From contig NZ_JNZD01000001.1 in the NCBI RefSeq assembly GCF_000725495.1, positions 372,001-436,000 of the forward strand: a stretch of 64,000 bases of DNA, written 5' to 3'. Below, piece after piece: positions 62,962-64,000 of this stretch. A program made the translations under genes and the position numbers. Under the pieces are notes generated by a model. The model was given only the letters and a program-made list of their open reading frames with translations, was not told the origin of the DNA and did not search any database. Positions within the stretch are counted from its first letter, which is position 1, and each line of letters begins with the position of its first letter. The DNA comes from Streptomyces aureus (GTDB lineage Bacteria; Actinomycetota; Actinomycetes; Streptomycetales; Streptomycetaceae).

Positions 62962-63783
62962 TCAGGCGGCCGGCAGGGACTCCCCTTGCACCGCCTGGAT
63001 GTCCAGTTCCACCCTGAGAGTGGTGCCGATTGCCGAGATGCCGGCCTGGACGATCTGGTTGTAGTGCAGGGCGAAGTCGTCGCGGTGCAGCTCGGCCCGA
63101 GCGCGGAACGCGGCGCGGGTGCCGCCCCAGGGGTCGGCGCCCGTGCCCAGGTAGGAGAGGTCGAGGTCGACGGGACGGACGACGCCGTGCAGGGCGAGCT
63201 CGCCGTGCACGGTCCAGCGGTCGGGGCCGGCCGGGGTCAGGCCCGTCGAGCGGTAGGTGATCAGCGGGTACTTCTCGGTGTCCAGGAAGTCCGGCGACCT
63301 CAGGTGCCCGTCGCGCATGCCGTTGCCGGTGTCGATGGAGGCGGCCGTGATCGTCGCCTCCACCCGGGACGCGGCCGGCTCGTCCGGGGCGATCTCGATA
63401 CGGCCACCGAAGTCGGTGAAGCGGCCGTGCACGCTGGAGATGCCCAGGTGCCGGGCGACGGCGCCGACGGAGGAATGCGCCGGGTCGATGGTCCAGGGTC
63501 CCGGCGGGGGCAGTTCGGTGCCGCCCCGGCGGGACAGCGTCACCTCGCCGACGTCGGCGCGCCCGGCCGCCGTGACGACGGCCCCGGAGGCGAAGGGCGC
63601 GTACCCGAGCGCGGTCACGATCACCGTGTAGGCGCCCGGTGCGAGGCCCGTGGGGTCGTGCACGGTTCCGTCGGTGTCCGCTCCGGCCCGCAGCACCTGT
63701 GCGCCGGCCGCGTCGGTCACCGTGACCACCGCGTGCGACACGGCCCATCCGTCCCGGGTCCGGATCTTCGCGGTCAGTCCCAT
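62962..63783 (-). CDS. YceI family protein with N-terminal Ig-like domain
   Basis: A 273-residue protein. The first 85 residues are a carboxypeptidase-regulatory-like beta domain (GAYTVIVTALGYAPFASGAV). The YceI lipocalin-like domain (about 90-273) starts WTIDPAHSSVGAVARHLGIS and ends in LRVELDIQAVQ. YceI proteins bind long isoprenoid lipids. No signal peptide is evident. The ATG at 63783 is preceded by AAGGAG on the minus strand. A similar regulatory-like domain begins the next, truncated gene. Confidence 0.86.
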   Translation of the reverse strand: MGLTAKIRTRDGWAVSHAVVTVTDAAGAQVLRAGADTDGTVHDPTGLAPGAYTVIVTALGYAPFASGAVVTAAGRADVGEVTLSRRGGTELPPPGPWTIDPAHSSVGAVARHLGISSVHGRFTDFGGRIEIAPDEPAASRVEATITAASIDTGNGMRDGHLRSPDFLDTEKYPLITYRSTGLTPAGPDRWTVHGELALHGVVRPVDLDLSYLGTGADPWGGTRAAFRARAELHRDDFALHYNQIVQAGISAIGTTLRVELDIQAVQGESLPAA

Positions 63784-63811
63784 GGCGGTAACTCCTTGTG
63801 GTGAACCGATG

Positions 63812-63872
63812 AAAAAGGACCGGCCCGTGAGGGGCGCACCTCCGCTCAGAGTGCGCGCGCCCCACGGGCCGG
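63812..63872 (-). terminator. Terminator with U-run
   Basis: On the minus strand ccggcccgtg/cacgggccgg arms (63820-63829, 63863-63872) form a stem followed by TTTTTC (63811-63816). It terminates the truncated gene at the right edge, just upstream of the YceI gene. Confidence 0.75.
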
Positions 63873-63879
63873 GGTCGGA

Positions 63880-64000
63880 CTACTCGCCGGGGTGGGCGAG
63901 TTCGATGTCGTGGCCGTCCGCGCCACGGCCGCCGACGGTCAGCGCCGTCGCCACCGGCGGGTAGCCCGCCGCGATGACGGTGTACTCGCCGCCGTCCAGA
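63880..64000 (-). CDS. C-terminal fragment with carboxypeptidase-regulatory-like domain
   Basis: The last 40 codons of a minus-strand gene: LDGGEYTVIAAGYPPVATAL, then VGGRGADGHDIELAHPGE before TAG. The pattern matches the end of an Ig-like regulatory repeat, as found in the YceI gene next to it. The rest of the protein lies beyond the window, so its function cannot be said. Confidence 0.6.
   Translation of the reverse strand, partial: LDGGEYTVIAAGYPPVATALTVGGRGADGHDIELAHPGE

Overview
The window is core chromosome of a Streptomyces species or a close actinomycete. Evidence: very high GC (about 72%) with strong third-position GC bias, frequent GTG starts, GTGA/ATGA coupled gene junctions, long-stem terminators often without a U-run, and typical Streptomyces families (a subtilisin-inhibitor protein, DUF2637, DUF5926, SpoIIE-type phosphatase, RsbW-like kinases, SigE-family sigma factor, GAF-ANTAR protein). 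Two clusters of DnaA boxes and one parS-like site suggest the segment is not far from oriC, but dnaA and dnaN are not present.

Layout. 1-5 kb (minus): a flavin-dependent oxidoreductase fragment, RNA 2'-phosphotransferase (kptA), a MerR regulator, an EphD-like hydrolase/dehydrogenase fusion and an M24 peptidase. 5-8.5 kb (plus): two ABC ATPase/permease pairs in one operon. 9-13.3 kb: tRNA-Ser(GCU), a HAD hydrolase and serS, a gene-free region packed with DnaA boxes, and pheA. 13.4-20 kb (minus): a copper/heme segment encoding a Sco1 homologue, a PCuAC chaperone, a CopC-CopD fusion, a Dyp-type peroxidase and a YcnI-like protein, plus a Met-rich membrane protein. 20-30 kb: signalling and housekeeping genes (two RsbW-like ATPases, CitG-like protein, aminopeptidase P, SpoIIE phosphatase, a prim-pol protein, DUF5926, glycerophosphodiesterase). 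30-35 kb: an HtrA-type protease, a DUF2637 protein, tRNA-Ser(UGA), a second prim-pol protein and a small secreted protein.

35.4-40.2 kb (plus) holds five tightly coupled genes: two acyl-CoA dehydrogenases, a MaoC-OB-fold fusion, a MaoC hydratase and a lipid-transfer thiolase. This is the gene set of the mycobacterial igr steroid side-chain operon. Near-identical hairpin-bearing repeats lie inverted at 40.3 and 61.4 kb. Between them are a SigE-type sigma factor, an acyl-CoA ligase, a 1382-residue hybrid signalling protein, a subtilisin inhibitor, tRNA-Ser(GCU) and tRNA-Arg(ACG), a transmembrane HTH protein, a monooxygenase-amidohydrolase pair, and a two-component system coupled to two membrane glycosyltransferases. 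The right end carries an F420-type flavoprotein, a GAF-ANTAR protein, a YceI protein and a truncated gene.

No prophage, insertion sequence, CRISPR array or recognisable biosynthetic cluster was found. The features most worth follow-up are the DnaA-box clusters, the 1382-residue protein with seven Arg-rich blocks, the inverted repeat pair, the interleaved repeats before the response regulator, and the steroid-type operon. All start sites and functions were judged by eye.
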